A DNA stretch of 64,000 nucleotides, taken from NCBI RefSeq assembly GCF_000284035.1, contig NC_016887.1:806001-870000 (forward strand), written 5' to 3'. The position numbers and the translations under genes are program-made. Positions 1 to 38,320 of this stretch are shown here, one piece after another. The notes beneath the pieces are model-generated. The model did no database searches. It saw only the letters and a list, made by a program, of their open reading frames with translations, and was not told the DNA's origin. Numbering within the stretch: position 1 is the first letter of the stretch; every line of letters begins with the position of its first letter. This stretch comes from Nocardia cyriacigeorgica GUH-2. GTDB lineage: Bacteria; Actinomycetota; Actinomycetes; Mycobacteriales; Mycobacteriaceae.

Positions 1-3000
1 CACTCCTACGCCTTCGACTTCTCGGTGTGGGAGCTGTGGTGCGCGCTGGCCAACGGCGGTGCGGTCGTGGTGGTCGACTATCTCACCTCGCGTTCGCCGG
101 AGCAGTTCCGTGAGTTGCTGATTCGCGAACAGGTGACGGTGCTGAATCAGACGCCGTCGGCGTTCTATCAGCTGGCCGAGGCCGACCGCGCGGTGCATCC
201 CGACGACGAGGGCAAGTTCGCGCTGCGCTACGTGATCTTCGGCGGTGAGGCGCTGGATCTGCGTCAACTGCGCCGCTGGTACGAACGCCACGGCGGCCCG
301 GACTCGGCGGAGAACAGCTCGCCGTGGCTGGTGAACATGTACGGCATCACCGAGACGACGGTGCATGTGTCGTTCCTGTCGGTGGACGAACAGCTGGTGG
401 ACAACCCGGCCAGCGTCATCGGGCGGGCGCTGCCCGGCCTGGACGCCTTCGTCCTCGACGACCGTCTGCACCCGGCGCCCGTCGGTGTGGCAGGGGAGAT
501 CTATGTGGCCGGCGAACAGCTCTCGCGCGGCTACCTCGGCCGTCCGGGGCTGGCGGCGACCAGGTTCGTGGCCAACCCCTTCGGCGCACCGGGTTCGCGG
601 ATGTACCGCACCGGCGATATCGGCCGCTGGGTCGGCTTCGGTGGCCGCGCCAATCTCGAATACGCCGGCCGCAGCGATCAGCAGGTGCAGCTGCGCGGCT
701 TCCGCATCGAACTCGGTGAGATCGAGGCGGCGCTGCAGCGGTGCGCGGGTGTGGGCCAGACCGTGGCGCTGGTGCGTTCCGACGAACACACCGGCGACCG
801 GCTGATCGGCTACGTGGTGCCCGCCGCCGACCGTGCGCCGGGAACCGAACTCGACCCGGTCGCCCTGCGCACCGAGGTCGCCGAATTCCTCACCGGCTAC
901 ATGGTTCCCGATGCCATCGTGGTGCTCGACGCGCTGCCGCTGACCCCCAACGGCAAGCTCGATCGCCGGGCGCTGCCGGCACCGGAGTTCGTCTCCGGCG
1001 CCACCTTCCGCGCCCCGGGCTCGCCGGTCGAGCAGGCCGTGGCCGAGGTGTTCGCCGGTCTGCTCGGCGCCGCCGAAGTCGGCCTCGACGACGATTTCTT
1101 CAGTCTCGGCGGCAACTCGCTGCTGGCCACCCGCGCGGTGGCCCGGATCAACGAGGCGCTCGACGCCGGTCTCGCGGTGCGCGAGCTGTTCGAGGCCCCG
1201 ACGGTCGCCGAACTGGCGGCCCGGATCGAACCGGGCGCCGGTGGCGGTGCCGCGCGGCCGCCGCTCACGCGGGCCGAGCGCATCGACCGGGCGCCGCTGT
1301 CGCTGGCCCAGCAGCGGATGTGGGTGCTCAACCAGTTCGATCCGGCCTCACCCGCCTACAACATCCCGCTGGCCATCCGGCTGTCCGGCTCGCTCGATGT
1401 GCCCGCGCTGCGGCACGCGGTGGCCGATGTGCTGGAACGGCACGAGACCCTGCGCACCCGCTACCCGGCGGCCGCGGGGGACCAGGTGGCCTATCAGGAG
1501 ATCCTGCCGGTCAGCGCGGCCATGCCCGGTGGGCTGGAGATGGTGACCACCTCGGATCCGATCAGCCGGATCACCGAGCTGATGTCCACCGGATTCGATG
1601 TCACCGAACAGGTTCCGGTGCGCGCGCTGCTGCTCGGCAACGGCGCCGACGAGTACCTGCTCGCGATGGTGGTGCACCACATCGCCGCCGACGGCGCGTC
1701 GATGGCGCCGCTGGCCCGTGACCTGATGACCGCCTATCTGGCGCGCCGGGGCGGCAATTCGCCGCGCTGGTCGCCGCTGGAGGTGCAGTACGCCGACTTC
1801 GCCATCTGGCAGCGCGCGGTCATCGGCACCGATGACGACGAGAACTCCATCGCCGCCCGGCAGCTGGCGTACTGGCGCGAGCAACTCGCCGGTCTCAGCG
1901 GTGAGCTGGAACTGCCGCTGGACCGTCCGCGTCCGGCGATCCCGTCCATGCGCGGCGCCTCGACCGGGTTCGCGCTGTCGGCCGACGTGCACCAGGCGTT
2001 GACCCGGATTGCGCGCGAGCACAATTCGACGCTGTTCATGGTCGTGCACGCCGCGTTGGCGGTACTGCTGGCGCGGCTGTCGGGTGATTCGGACGTGGCC
2101 GTCGGCACGCCGATCGCCGGACGTGGTGAACGCGCGCTCGACGATCTGGTCGGCATGTTCGTCAACACGCTGGCGCTGCGCACCAAGGTCGAGGCGGGCG
2201 GCAGCTTCGCCGCGCTGGTCGACCAGGCCAGGGACACCGATCTGGCGGCGTTCGCGAACTCCGACATCCCGTTCGAACGGGTCGCCGAGGTGGTCGCGCC
2301 CGGCCGGGCCACCGCGCACAACCCGCTGTTCGGCACGGTGCTGTCGTTCCAGAACAACGAGCAGCCCAGCCTGGAACTGCCCGGCCTGACGGTAACCGCG
2401 CTGGACGCCGGCGCCATCGCCGCGAAGTTCGACCTGCAGGTCAATGTCGATCCGCGCCACGACGCCGACGGCACCACGGGCGAGCTGATCACGGTGCTGA
2501 CCTACGCCACCGACCTGTTCGACGAATCCACCGCGCAGTCGTTCGGCCGCCGTTTCGAGCGCATCCTGACCGCGGTGGCGGCGGATCCGCAGGTGCGCAT
2601 CGCCGATATCGACATCCTCGATGCCGCCGAGCGGGAGCGGATGACGGCGCCGCCCGCACCCAAGCCGGTGCAGGCCGAGGTCGCCCCGACCGCCGGTACG
2701 GCGCTGAGCCAGACGCTGGCCGCCACCGTCGAGGACGATCCGGACGGCCCGGCGGTCGTCTCCGGTTCCGACGTGTTCACCTACCAGGACCTCGACGCCC
2801 AGTCGTCCCGGCTGGCCCGGGTGCTCATCGCCCGCGGCAGCGGCCCGGGCGCGGGTGTCGCGGTGCGGCTGGACCGTGGTGTGGACGCGGCGGTCGCCAC
2901 CTGGGCGGTGCTCAAGGCCGGTGCCGCGGTGGTGCCGTTCGACGGGATCGGCGCGGCGACAGCGGCGGGCCTGGAGGTCAAGGTCGGTCTCACCGCAGGC

Positions 3001-3510
3001 GGTGCGCAGGCGGTGGCCGGGATCGACTGGCTGGTGCTCGACGAGACCTCGGTGCGCGCGGAGATCGCCGCGGAATCGCCGCGTCCGGTCACCTACGCCC
3101 ACCGCACCCGGGCGCTGCGCGGGTCGGATCTGGCCTACGCCGGCGCGGTGTCGGTGAGCTACGACGACCTGGCGGCGGCGTCCGCCCGGTTCGTCGCCGC
3201 CGCCGAGCTGACCTTCGAATCGCGGCTGTTCCAGCACGGCGGCGCCGACACGTTCGCGGCGGTGCTCGAGGCCGTCGCGGCGGGCTCGGTGGGCGCCTCG
3301 GTGGTGCTGGTGCCGGGGACGGGCACGCTCACCGATGAGCTGGCCGACGAGTGGGTCACCCATGTGCTGACCGACCGCGGCGGGCTCGAGGTCATCGACC
3401 CGGGTGCGCTGGAGGATCTGCGCGCGGTCGTCGTCGACGGTGCGGCGGCCTTGCCCGCAGCCTGGTCGGGTGTCGAGACCGTGCTGTCGCTCGCCGATCT
3501 GCGCGACTGA
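1..3510 (+). CDS. Nonribosomal peptide synthetase, 5'-partial: A(partial)-PCP-C-A(vestigial)
   Basis: The frame is open from base 1, so the true start lies upstream. The visible protein begins inside an adenylation domain (HSYAFDFSVWELW) and reaches the A10 motif [10 protein letters not shown] near base 950. A carrier domain follows ([15 protein letters not shown], phosphopantetheine Ser codon at 1117), then a complete condensation domain with HHIAADG at about 1675. From about 2700 to the stop there is only a decayed N-terminal half of an A domain, without the TSGSTG core and with no carrier domain. The specificity residues read by hand from the visible A domain are D-F-W-N-I-G-M-V-H-K, the textbook threonine code. 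The protein therefore cannot complete its last module and needs an A-PCP partner in trans. The next gene begins with one. A hairpin terminator follows at 3524. Confidence 0.93.
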   Translation, partial: HSYAFDFSVWELWCALANGGAVVVVDYLTSRSPEQFRELLIREQVTVLNQTPSAFYQLAEADRAVHPDDEGKFALRYVIFGGEALDLRQLRRWYERHGGPDSAENSSPWLVNMYGITETTVHVSFLSVDEQLVDNPASVIGRALPGLDAFVLDDRLHPAPVGVAGEIYVAGEQLSRGYLGRPGLAATRFVANPFGAPGSRMYRTGDIGRWVGFGGRANLEYAGRSDQQVQLRGFRIELGEIEAALQRCAGVGQTVALVRSDEHTGDRLIGYVVPAADRAPGTELDPVALRTEVAEFLTGYMVPDAIVVLDALPLTPNGKLDRRALPAPEFVSGATFRAPGSPVEQAVAEVFAGLLGAAEVGLDDDFFSLGGNSLLATRAVARINEALDAGLAVRELFEAPTVAELAARIEPGAGGGAARPPLTRAERIDRAPLSLAQQRMWVLNQFDPASPAYNIPLAIRLSGSLDVPALRHAVADVLERHETLRTRYPAAAGDQVAYQEILPVSAAMPGGLEMVTTSDPISRITELMSTGFDVTEQVPVRALLLGNGADEYLLAMVVHHIAADGASMAPLARDLMTAYLARRGGNSPRWSPLEVQYADFAIWQRAVIGTDDDENSIAARQLAYWREQLAGLSGELELPLDRPRPAIPSMRGASTGFALSADVHQALTRIAREHNSTLFMVVHAALAVLLARLSGDSDVAVGTPIAGRGERALDDLVGMFVNTLALRTKVEAGGSFAALVDQARDTDLAAFANSDIPFERVAEVVAPGRATAHNPLFGTVLSFQNNEQPSLELPGLTVTALDAGAIAAKFDLQVNVDPRHDADGTTGELITVLTYATDLFDESTAQSFGRRFERILTAVAADPQVRIADIDILDAAERERMTAPPAPKPVQAEVAPTAGTALSQTLAATVEDDPDGPAVVSGSDVFTYQDLDAQSSRLARVLIARGSGPGAGVAVRLDRGVDAAVATWAVLKAGAAVVPFDGIGAATAAGLEVKVGLTAGGAQAVAGIDWLVLDETSVRAEIAAESPRPVTYAHRTRALRGSDLAYAGAVSVSYDDLAAASARFVAAAELTFESRLFQHGGADTFAAVLEAVAAGSVGASVVLVPGTGTLTDELADEWVTHVLTDRGGLEVIDPGALEDLRAVVVDGAAALPAAWSGVETVLSLADLRD
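2701..3507 (+). other. Vestigial adenylation half-domain at the C-terminus of the first NRPS
   Basis: This segment aligns by eye to the start of the A1 domain in the next NRPS: TYQDLDAQSSRLARVLI against DYAELDARSTRLARVLI, and IDWLVLDETS against VDWLVIDDEA. Where A1 carries the ATP-binding [10 protein letters not shown] core, this copy reads SDLAYAGAVSVSYDDLAA, so the loop is gone. The A5-A10 motifs and the carrier domain are absent. It stays open to a clean stop with ordinary codon use, so it is translated. It cannot adenylate. It may be an evolutionary scar, or a structural or docking platform next to the condensation domain. Confidence 0.75.
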
Positions 3511-3523
3511 GCACATTCCTGGC

Positions 3524-3558
3524 GATCGGTGGGTGGGCGCTCGGCTCGCCCACCGATC
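3524..3558 (+). terminator. Hairpin terminator after the first NRPS
   Basis: Perfect 10-bp arms GATCGGTGGG (3524-3533) and CCCACCGATC (3549-3558) lie 13 bases after the stop codon with a 15-base loop. There is no T-run, which is common for actinobacterial terminators. Confidence 0.6.
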
Positions 3559-3596
3559 TACGGCCGCTCGGCATGGCCGGAAACGCCACAAGTTAG

Positions 3597-3612
3597 CTGG
3601 TCAGGTGACCAG
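3597..3612. promoter_or_regulatory. Palindromic operator candidate upstream of the second NRPS
   Basis: The sequence CTGGTCAGGTGACCAG has perfect 7-bp arms around GG. The half-site CTGGTC/GACCAG resembles operators of GntR/FadR-type regulators. It lies about 220 bases before the NRPS start. No regulator gene is adjacent, so the binding protein is unknown. Confidence 0.4.
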
Positions 3613-3830
3613 TACTTGCCAGCATTGGTGAATGCCCCATGAATTCTTGCCCCGATATCTGGGGTCGGTGCAGGTGGGCAAGGCTTGTGATAAGTGCCAC
3701 AGCATATCGGTTTGGCGAATGGGCAGAAGCGCTGGAAGCCTGGCGAAGACGTGTTTCGACAGCTAGGTGGGCAGAGTTTCATGATTGGCGCAGTCGGGGG
3801 ACTCCGCGGATGCCATAGGGGAAATCGCCG

Positions 3831-16718
<12,888 letters not shown>

Positions 16719-16733
16719 CCGGTCCTGCCCGTG

Positions 16734-16758
16734 CCCGCCCGCTGCTTGCGCGGGCGGG
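16734..16758 (+). terminator. Hairpin terminator after the second NRPS
   Basis: Perfect 9-bp arms CCCGCCCGC (16734-16742) and GCGGGCGGG (16750-16758) with a 7-base loop, 16 bases past the stop codon. The stem is very GC-rich and has no T-run. Confidence 0.7.
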
Positions 16759-16965
16759 GGATAATCGGCCCCGGTAGTTCGTCGTGGCAACGATGAACCA
16801 CCGTGAACGGTAACGATCGGCACACGCCCACTCGATGCAGTGATGACGGCGTACTCCGTCGATCGGCCCGGGCAGGCCGAGGACACGACTACAGGCAGGG
16901 TGAGGCAGCTACATGAAACCGGTGGGTGGGCAGTGGCGCGGCGAGGTCCGGGGGACGATGCCGGC

Positions 16966-33732
<16,767 letters not shown>

Positions 33733-33923
33733 TCGAATATGAGCGACTCCGGCATGATGGTGGCAACGGTGTGGTAACGATGCCCCCTGTTGTCACGACT
33801 ACATAGACCGTATGGTCGGGCGTGACGCGGCGGTGTCTGTCCCGGCCCGAACCGGTATGCCCGCCGACACCCGTTGTCATGGGAATGCCCGATGAAATTT
33901 CGAGAAGAAGCGAAGGTGCGAAA

Positions 33924-34994
33924 TTGACACGTCGACTCACCCGGCGCGGCGGCACTCGTGCCGCGGCGATGATCGCGGCAACGGCAGTTCTCGCGGGAGT
34001 CATGTCCGGTATCGGCGCATCCCCGGCGGCAGCGGCTGACCCGATCATCGACAACCGGAGTCTGCTGGCCGACCCCACCGCGCCCGACGGTTCCCGCATC
34101 GTCAAGGCCGAGTACAAGGACGACCGCAACATCCGGTTGCACGTGCACTCCGCCGCGATGGACGAGAACGTCATCATCGACGTGCAGCGCCCGGCCGACG
34201 CCTCGGTGCCCCGCCCCACCCTGTACCTGCTCAACGGTGCCGGCGGCGGCGAGGACGACGCCTCATGGCAGGTGAAGACCGACGCCCTCGACTTCCTGTC
34301 GGACAAGAACGTCAACGTGGTGCAGCCGATCGGCGGCAAGTGGAGCTACTACACCGACTGGATCGCCGACGACCCGGTGCTGGGCCGCAACAAGTGGAAG
34401 ACCTTCTTCACCGAGGAGCTGCCCCCGCTGATCGACGGCGCGCTGGGCACCAACGGCACCAACGCCATCGCGGGCCTGTCCACCTCGGGCACCACCGTGC
34501 TGGCCCTGCCGATCGCCAAGCCCGGCCTGTACAAGGCCGCCGCCGCCTACAGCGGTTGCGCCCAGACCAGTGACCCGGTGGGCTCGGAGTTCGTGAAGCT
34601 GACCGTCGAGACCTGGGGCGGCGGCGACACCATGAACATGTGGGGCCCGCAGGGCTCGGAGGAATGGGTCAAGAACGATCCGTACGTCAACGCCGAGGGT
34701 CTGCGCGGCCTGGATCTCTACATCTCCACCGGCAACGGCCTGCCCGGCATGTACGACACCCTCAACGGCCCCTACGCGCTGCCCGGCGCCTATGGCCTGG
34801 CCAACCAGATCGTCATCGGTGGCGTCATCGAGGCGGGCACCAACTTCTGCACCCACAACCTGAAGAACAAGCTCGACTCGCTCGGCATCCCGGCCACCTA
34901 CAACTTCCGCGATTCCGGCACCCACTCGTGGGGCTACTGGCGCGACGAGTTCCAGCGCTCCTGGCCGGTGCTGGCCAAGGGCCTCGGGATCTGA
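33924..34994 (+). CDS. Secreted mycolyltransferase, antigen 85 family
   Basis: An esterase-fold protein that in this family transfers mycolic acids onto trehalose or arabinogalactan outside the membrane. The start is probably TTG 33924, with GAAGG eight bases upstream, because the protein then opens directly with a twin-Arg/hydrophobic signal peptide ending ASPAAAA (residue ~38). In-frame starts at 33822 (GTG) and 33879 (ATG) would place an odd Pro/Cys-rich stretch before the signal. The nucleophile elbow is GLSTSG (Ser ~186); the catalytic His is in GTHSWGYW near the C-terminus. It begins about 190 bases after the third NRPS, probably with its own promoter. A paralogue lies at 44218. Which acceptor it uses cannot be told from sequence. 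Confidence 0.9.
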   Translation: MTRRLTRRGGTRAAAMIAATAVLAGVMSGIGASPAAAADPIIDNRSLLADPTAPDGSRIVKAEYKDDRNIRLHVHSAAMDENVIIDVQRPADASVPRPTLYLLNGAGGGEDDASWQVKTDALDFLSDKNVNVVQPIGGKWSYYTDWIADDPVLGRNKWKTFFTEELPPLIDGALGTNGTNAIAGLSTSGTTVLALPIAKPGLYKAAAAYSGCAQTSDPVGSEFVKLTVETWGGGDTMNMWGPQGSEEWVKNDPYVNAEGLRGLDLYISTGNGLPGMYDTLNGPYALPGAYGLANQIVIGGVIEAGTNFCTHNLKNKLDSLGIPATYNFRDSGTHSWGYWRDEFQRSWPVLAKGLGI

Positions 34995-35017
34995 TTCCCG
35001 CACCCACACGGCAGTAG

Positions 35018-35047
35018 ACGGCCGCCCCGGTTCGCCGGGGCGGCCGT
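35018..35047. terminator. Strong bidirectional hairpin terminator
   Basis: Perfect 13-bp arms ACGGCCGCCCCGG and CCGGGGCGGCCGT around a stable TTCG tetraloop (35031-35034). It sits between the convergent mycolyltransferase and SDR genes and can serve both. Confidence 0.9.
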
Positions 35048-35060
35048 CGCCGTTTCCGGG

Positions 35061-36125
35061 CTACACCCAGTTCTCGATCCAGTACCGCCACAGCACCGGC
35101 GCGTAGGACTCCAGCGGCGGCACCGCGATCCCACTGCCCGCCAGCGCGGCGGTGGTGTGCCTGCAGTCGAACCAGCAGCTGAACTCGCTGTGCTCGAGGA
35201 TGTCGAGCGGCACCCCGACCCGGGGGAGTGCCCGTTGGGCGCCGGGCAGCCGCAGCATCATGTCCAGGGTGCGTTTGGGCATGATCTCCACCAGATGCGG
35301 TGCGCCCGCTTCGTCGGCGAACAGATTCAGCGCCGCCACCGCACCGCGCCTGCGCGGATCCACCAGATGAAAGGTCTGCCCGGCCGGACCGGGTAGATGC
35401 GCGAGCCGGGCCAGTGCCTGCGCGGCGAAATCCACCGGAACCATATTGGTTTCGCCCAGTTTCGGCACCAGCACCGGCAGCAGCCGCGGCAGTTGCGCGG
35501 CCATCCGCAACAGCCGGAAGAAGTAGTACGGACCGTCGACGCGGTCGTTGACGCCGGTCACCGAATGCCCGACGACGATGGAGGGCCGGTAGATCCGCCA
35601 GTTCAGTCCCGATTCGCGCACGATCCGCTCGGCCTCGACGGCGGCCCGCTGGGCCGGTGTGGTCACGGTCTGCCCGACATCGAACATGTCCTCGGCGAAC
35701 AGGCCCTCGAAGCGTCCGGCGACCTCGACCGTCGACAGATGGTGCAGATGCTGCGCCCGCAGATCGGCCGCCAGCTCGACCACATTGCGGGTGCCGTTGG
35801 CCCGCCCCAGCTCTTCCAGCGGCCGCTGCTGCGCGTCCCGGTAGCGCTGCTCGTCATAGCCGGCGGCCAGATGGAACACATGGTCGATGCGGCCGCGGTG
35901 TTCGGCCAGCCACATCGGGTCCAGGCCCAGCCCCGGCGCGCCGAGATCGCCCGGCACCGGGCGCACCCGGTCACCGGCCGACCACTCTCTGGCGCAATAG
36001 TCGAAGCGTGCGGCCGAATTCGGCCCCGGCCGCACGACCACATGAATGTCATCCGCGTGTTTGAGGAGTTCGGGGATGAGGAACCGACCGATGAACCCAG
36101 TTGCCCCGGTAACCAGGTAAGTCAT
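35061..36125 (-). CDS. Extended SDR / NAD-binding reductase-like protein lacking the Tyr-Lys pair
   Basis: A 354-residue Rossmann protein of the extended short-chain dehydrogenase type (NAD-binding_4 / fatty acyl reductase-like). The nucleotide-binding motif is at the N-terminus (TGATGFIGRFL), and the family landmarks FHLAAGYDE and LSTVEVAGRF are present. Where active members carry YxxxK this one reads PAQRAAVEAE, with Ala and Val at those places. It may therefore bind NAD(P) without normal SDR catalysis, or use another residue. It lies 49 bases downstream of the crotonase gene on the same strand, so the two probably form an operon acting on acyl-CoA or lipid substrates. The substrate is unknown. 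Confidence 0.8.
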   Translation of the reverse strand: MTYLVTGATGFIGRFLIPELLKHADDIHVVVRPGPNSAARFDYCAREWSAGDRVRPVPGDLGAPGLGLDPMWLAEHRGRIDHVFHLAAGYDEQRYRDAQQRPLEELGRANGTRNVVELAADLRAQHLHHLSTVEVAGRFEGLFAEDMFDVGQTVTTPAQRAAVEAERIVRESGLNWRIYRPSIVVGHSVTGVNDRVDGPYYFFRLLRMAAQLPRLLPVLVPKLGETNMVPVDFAAQALARLAHLPGPAGQTFHLVDPRRRGAVAALNLFADEAGAPHLVEIMPKRTLDMMLRLPGAQRALPRVGVPLDILEHSEFSCWFDCRHTTAALAGSGIAVPPLESYAPVLWRYWIENWV

Positions 36126-36174
36126 AGCCGGTCAACATAGTCCCCGGTATCGGGGCTGCGGCGACCGGTGTGCG

Positions 36175-36963
36175 TCAGTCGGCGAAAACGGCCTTGCGCT
36201 TGGTGAGCATGGCCGCGGCGCCCTCCCGGAAATCAGCCGAACCCAGCAGCTCCACCTGACCGGTCTTCTCCGCCTCGAGCACCTCGTCCAGAGCGCGCAG
36301 CGTGGCGAGGTTGAGTGCCTTTTTGGTGAGCTCGAGCGCGCGACGCGGGCCGTGCGCGATCTTGTCCACGGCCGCGTCCACGGCGGCGTCGAGTTCGTCG
36401 ACCGGCAGCGCGGTGAGCAGCCCGGCCTGCTGGGCCGCCGGGGCGGGCAGGCGCTTGCCGAGCAGCGCCATCTCGGTGGCGAGCGGGCGTCCGGCCGCGG
36501 CGGCCACCAGCGCCGCCGCGCCGCCGTCGGGCATCAGGCCGATGTTGATGAAGGCGAGCAGGAGATAGGAATCGTCGGCCGCGTAGACCAGGTCGGCGGC
36601 CAGCGCGATACCCACGCCGACACCCGCCGCCGCCCCGCGAATACGCGCGATGACGGGGACCGGTGCGTTCACGATCGCGCGCACCAGGCGGTTGGCCGCG
36701 TCCATCGTCATCTCGGGGGTGATGCCGTTGGTGTCGGCGGCCAGGTCGGCACCGGTGCAGAAGTCGGCGCCGTCGCCGGTCAGCAGGACCACCCGCACCG
36801 ACGGATCATCGGCCAGCGCCAGGAAAGTGTCGCCGAGGGCGACCATGGTCTGGTACGAGAGGGCGTTCTTGCGGCCCGGGTTGCTGATGGTGACCCGGAG
36901 GATCCGGCCGTCCCGGACGGCGCTGAATCCGGCGGTCGGGGATGATGAACCGTCGCTGACCAT
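36175..36963 (-). CDS. Enoyl-CoA hydratase/isomerase (crotonase) family protein
   Basis: A 262-residue crotonase-fold protein of normal length. The oxyanion-hole segments are visible as DFCTGADLA and GAAAGVGVGIALAADL. The two glutamates of classical enoyl-CoA hydratase are not at their usual places; the second region reads INIGLMPDGG, with an Asp as in PaaG-like isomerases, so double-bond isomerisation is as likely as hydration. The C-terminal helix ends TKRKAVFAD. The gene is divergent from the double TetR regulator across a 130-base gap with a direct repeat, so it is the probable regulatory target, together with the SDR gene downstream. Confidence 0.88.
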   Translation of the reverse strand: MVSDGSSSPTAGFSAVRDGRILRVTISNPGRKNALSYQTMVALGDTFLALADDPSVRVVLLTGDGADFCTGADLAADTNGITPEMTMDAANRLVRAIVNAPVPVIARIRGAAAGVGVGIALAADLVYAADDSYLLLAFINIGLMPDGGAAALVAAAAGRPLATEMALLGKRLPAPAAQQAGLLTALPVDELDAAVDAAVDKIAHGPRRALELTKKALNLATLRALDEVLEAEKTGQVELLGSADFREGAAAMLTKRKAVFAD

Positions 36964-37002
36964 TTCCGCTCCCTGTGCTGCGATTCGGCGGACACCGGCC
37001 GT

Positions 37003-37037
37003 GAATCGTGGTTAACTTTGCGAATTGTGGTTAACTT
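37003..37037. promoter_or_regulatory. Direct-repeat operator candidate between the crotonase and tandem TetR genes
   Basis: Two copies of GAATYGTGGTTAACTT start at 37003 and 37022, a 19-base period (about two helical turns). They differ at one base and each contains the GTTAAC palindrome. They lie in the divergent promoter region of a regulator with two DNA-binding heads, which suggests autoregulation and control of the crotonase operon. Confidence 0.6.
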
Positions 37038-37093
37038 AGGATGATTCGTCCGGCGCTGTCAACCGGTGGCGCCGCCGCAGAACGGAGAGCAAC

Positions 37094-38308
37094 ATGGTCG
37101 CCGATCGCAGCGAGGTCGACCTCGTGCGCACGCGGCCGGCGGGCGGTCGAACCGTGCGTCGCAGGCCCAAGGATCGCAAGGTCCAGATCATCCGGGCGGC
37201 GGCTCGCGCGTTCAGCGAACGCGGGTACTACCCGGTCGGGGTGGACGAGATCGCCGCCGAGGTCGGCATCTCCGGTCCCGCGCTGTACCGCCATTTCGCC
37301 AACAAGTACGCCTTGCTGGTCGCCGCCGCCGAGGAGGGGGCCCGCCAGCTGCTCGACGTCGCCACCGCCGCCGACGATCCCGGGCTCGACCCCGCCGAGC
37401 GCCTGGACACGCTGATCCGCGCCGTCGCCGACCACACCATCGACATCCGGCGCGAGGCCGGGCTGTACCGCTGGGAGCGGCGTTATCTGGAGAAGGACGA
37501 CCGCACCCGGATCAAGAAGCTCTACGACGGCCTCAACGCCACCTTCGCCGCACCGATCGCGCACCTGCGCCCGGACGCCTCGCCCGAGGACGTCGCGTTG
37601 CTCGCGGCCGGCGTGCTGAGCACCATCGGCAGCATCTCCGCCCACCGCACCGCGCTGTCCACCGCCCGGCTGCTGCCGCTGCTGCAGGCCATGTCCACCG
37701 CGATCGTGCGCGCCGAGCTGCCGCCCGCGCCGAGTTCGGCCGATCCGGCGCCGCAGCCGCGCGGGCTTCCGGTCACCTCGAAACGCGAACAGCTGCTCAC
37801 CGAGGCCATCCGCATCTTCGGCAGGCAGGGCTATCACGAGGCCAGCATCGAGGAGATCGGCTCGGCCGTCGGCATCAATGCCTCGAGCGTCTACCGCTAC
37901 TTCAGCAGCAAATCCGATCTGCTCGCCGCCGCCTTCCACCGCACCGGCGACCGCCTCGCCATCGCCATCAGCGAGGCGCTGGCCGAGGCCACCAGCCGCG
38001 CCGACGCCGTGGACCGCATCGCCGACCGCTACGCCCGGCTCAGTTTCGCGATGCCGGAGATCATGCCGGTCTACTACGCCGAATTCAGCAACCTGCCGCA
38101 GGCCGAGCAGCACAAGTTGCGCGCCATCCAGCGGCAGAACGTGCTCGAATGGGCCAATTTGCTCGACGGCGACCCGATCGAGGCCCGGTTCCGGGTGCAC
38201 GCGGCGATCGGGCAGGTGATCGATGTGGGCAGGCTGGTGCGGTTCGATGCCCGGCCGGAGCACATTTCCCGGGTGCACGCGCTGATGATGGCGGTGCTGC
38301 TCGGCTGA
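37094..38308 (+). CDS. Tandem (double) TetR-family transcriptional regulator
   Basis: A 404-residue protein, twice the usual TetR length. It carries two helix-turn-helix domains: VDEIAAEVGISGPALYRHF near residues 50-69 and IEEIGSAVGINASSVYRYF near residues 252-271. Each is followed by an all-helical ligand-binding-type region. A Pro/Ala-rich linker (about 209-226) joins the halves. GGAGAG precedes ATG 37094. The gene is divergent from the crotonase-SDR pair and converges with the aldehyde dehydrogenase-like gene 12 bases away. In this family the ligand is often an acyl-CoA when the neighbours are acyl-CoA enzymes; that role is inferred. Confidence 0.9.
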   Translation: MVADRSEVDLVRTRPAGGRTVRRRPKDRKVQIIRAAARAFSERGYYPVGVDEIAAEVGISGPALYRHFANKYALLVAAAEEGARQLLDVATAADDPGLDPAERLDTLIRAVADHTIDIRREAGLYRWERRYLEKDDRTRIKKLYDGLNATFAAPIAHLRPDASPEDVALLAAGVLSTIGSISAHRTALSTARLLPLLQAMSTAIVRAELPPAPSSADPAPQPRGLPVTSKREQLLTEAIRIFGRQGYHEASIEEIGSAVGINASSVYRYFSSKSDLLAAAFHRTGDRLAIAISEALAEATSRADAVDRIADRYARLSFAMPEIMPVYYAEFSNLPQAEQHKLRAIQRQNVLEWANLLDGDPIEARFRVHAAIGQVIDVGRLVRFDARPEHISRVHALMMAVLLG

Positions 38309-38320
38309 CCCGGCCCCGCC

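Larger units (their letters stand above)
3511..3830. other. Intergenic region between the first and second NRPS genes
   Basis: This 320-base gap holds a terminator-like hairpin at 3524-3558 and a compact 16-bp palindrome at 3597-3612, and ends in the Shine-Dalgarno-like GGGGAAA before the next start codon. Its base composition is less GC-rich than the flanking genes (for example 3610-3720). I saw no convincing -35/-10 pair with good spacing. The second NRPS gene probably has its own regulated promoter here. Confidence 0.6.

Noticed and set aside
16840..16965. Longer start for the third NRPS
   Set aside because: The 42 added residues do not match the paralogue, whose start aligns with ATG 16966.
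33790..33816. TTGTCA...TATGGT as promoter of the first mycolyltransferase
   Set aside because: The spacing is 15 bases and the -10 match is weak; not enough to report.
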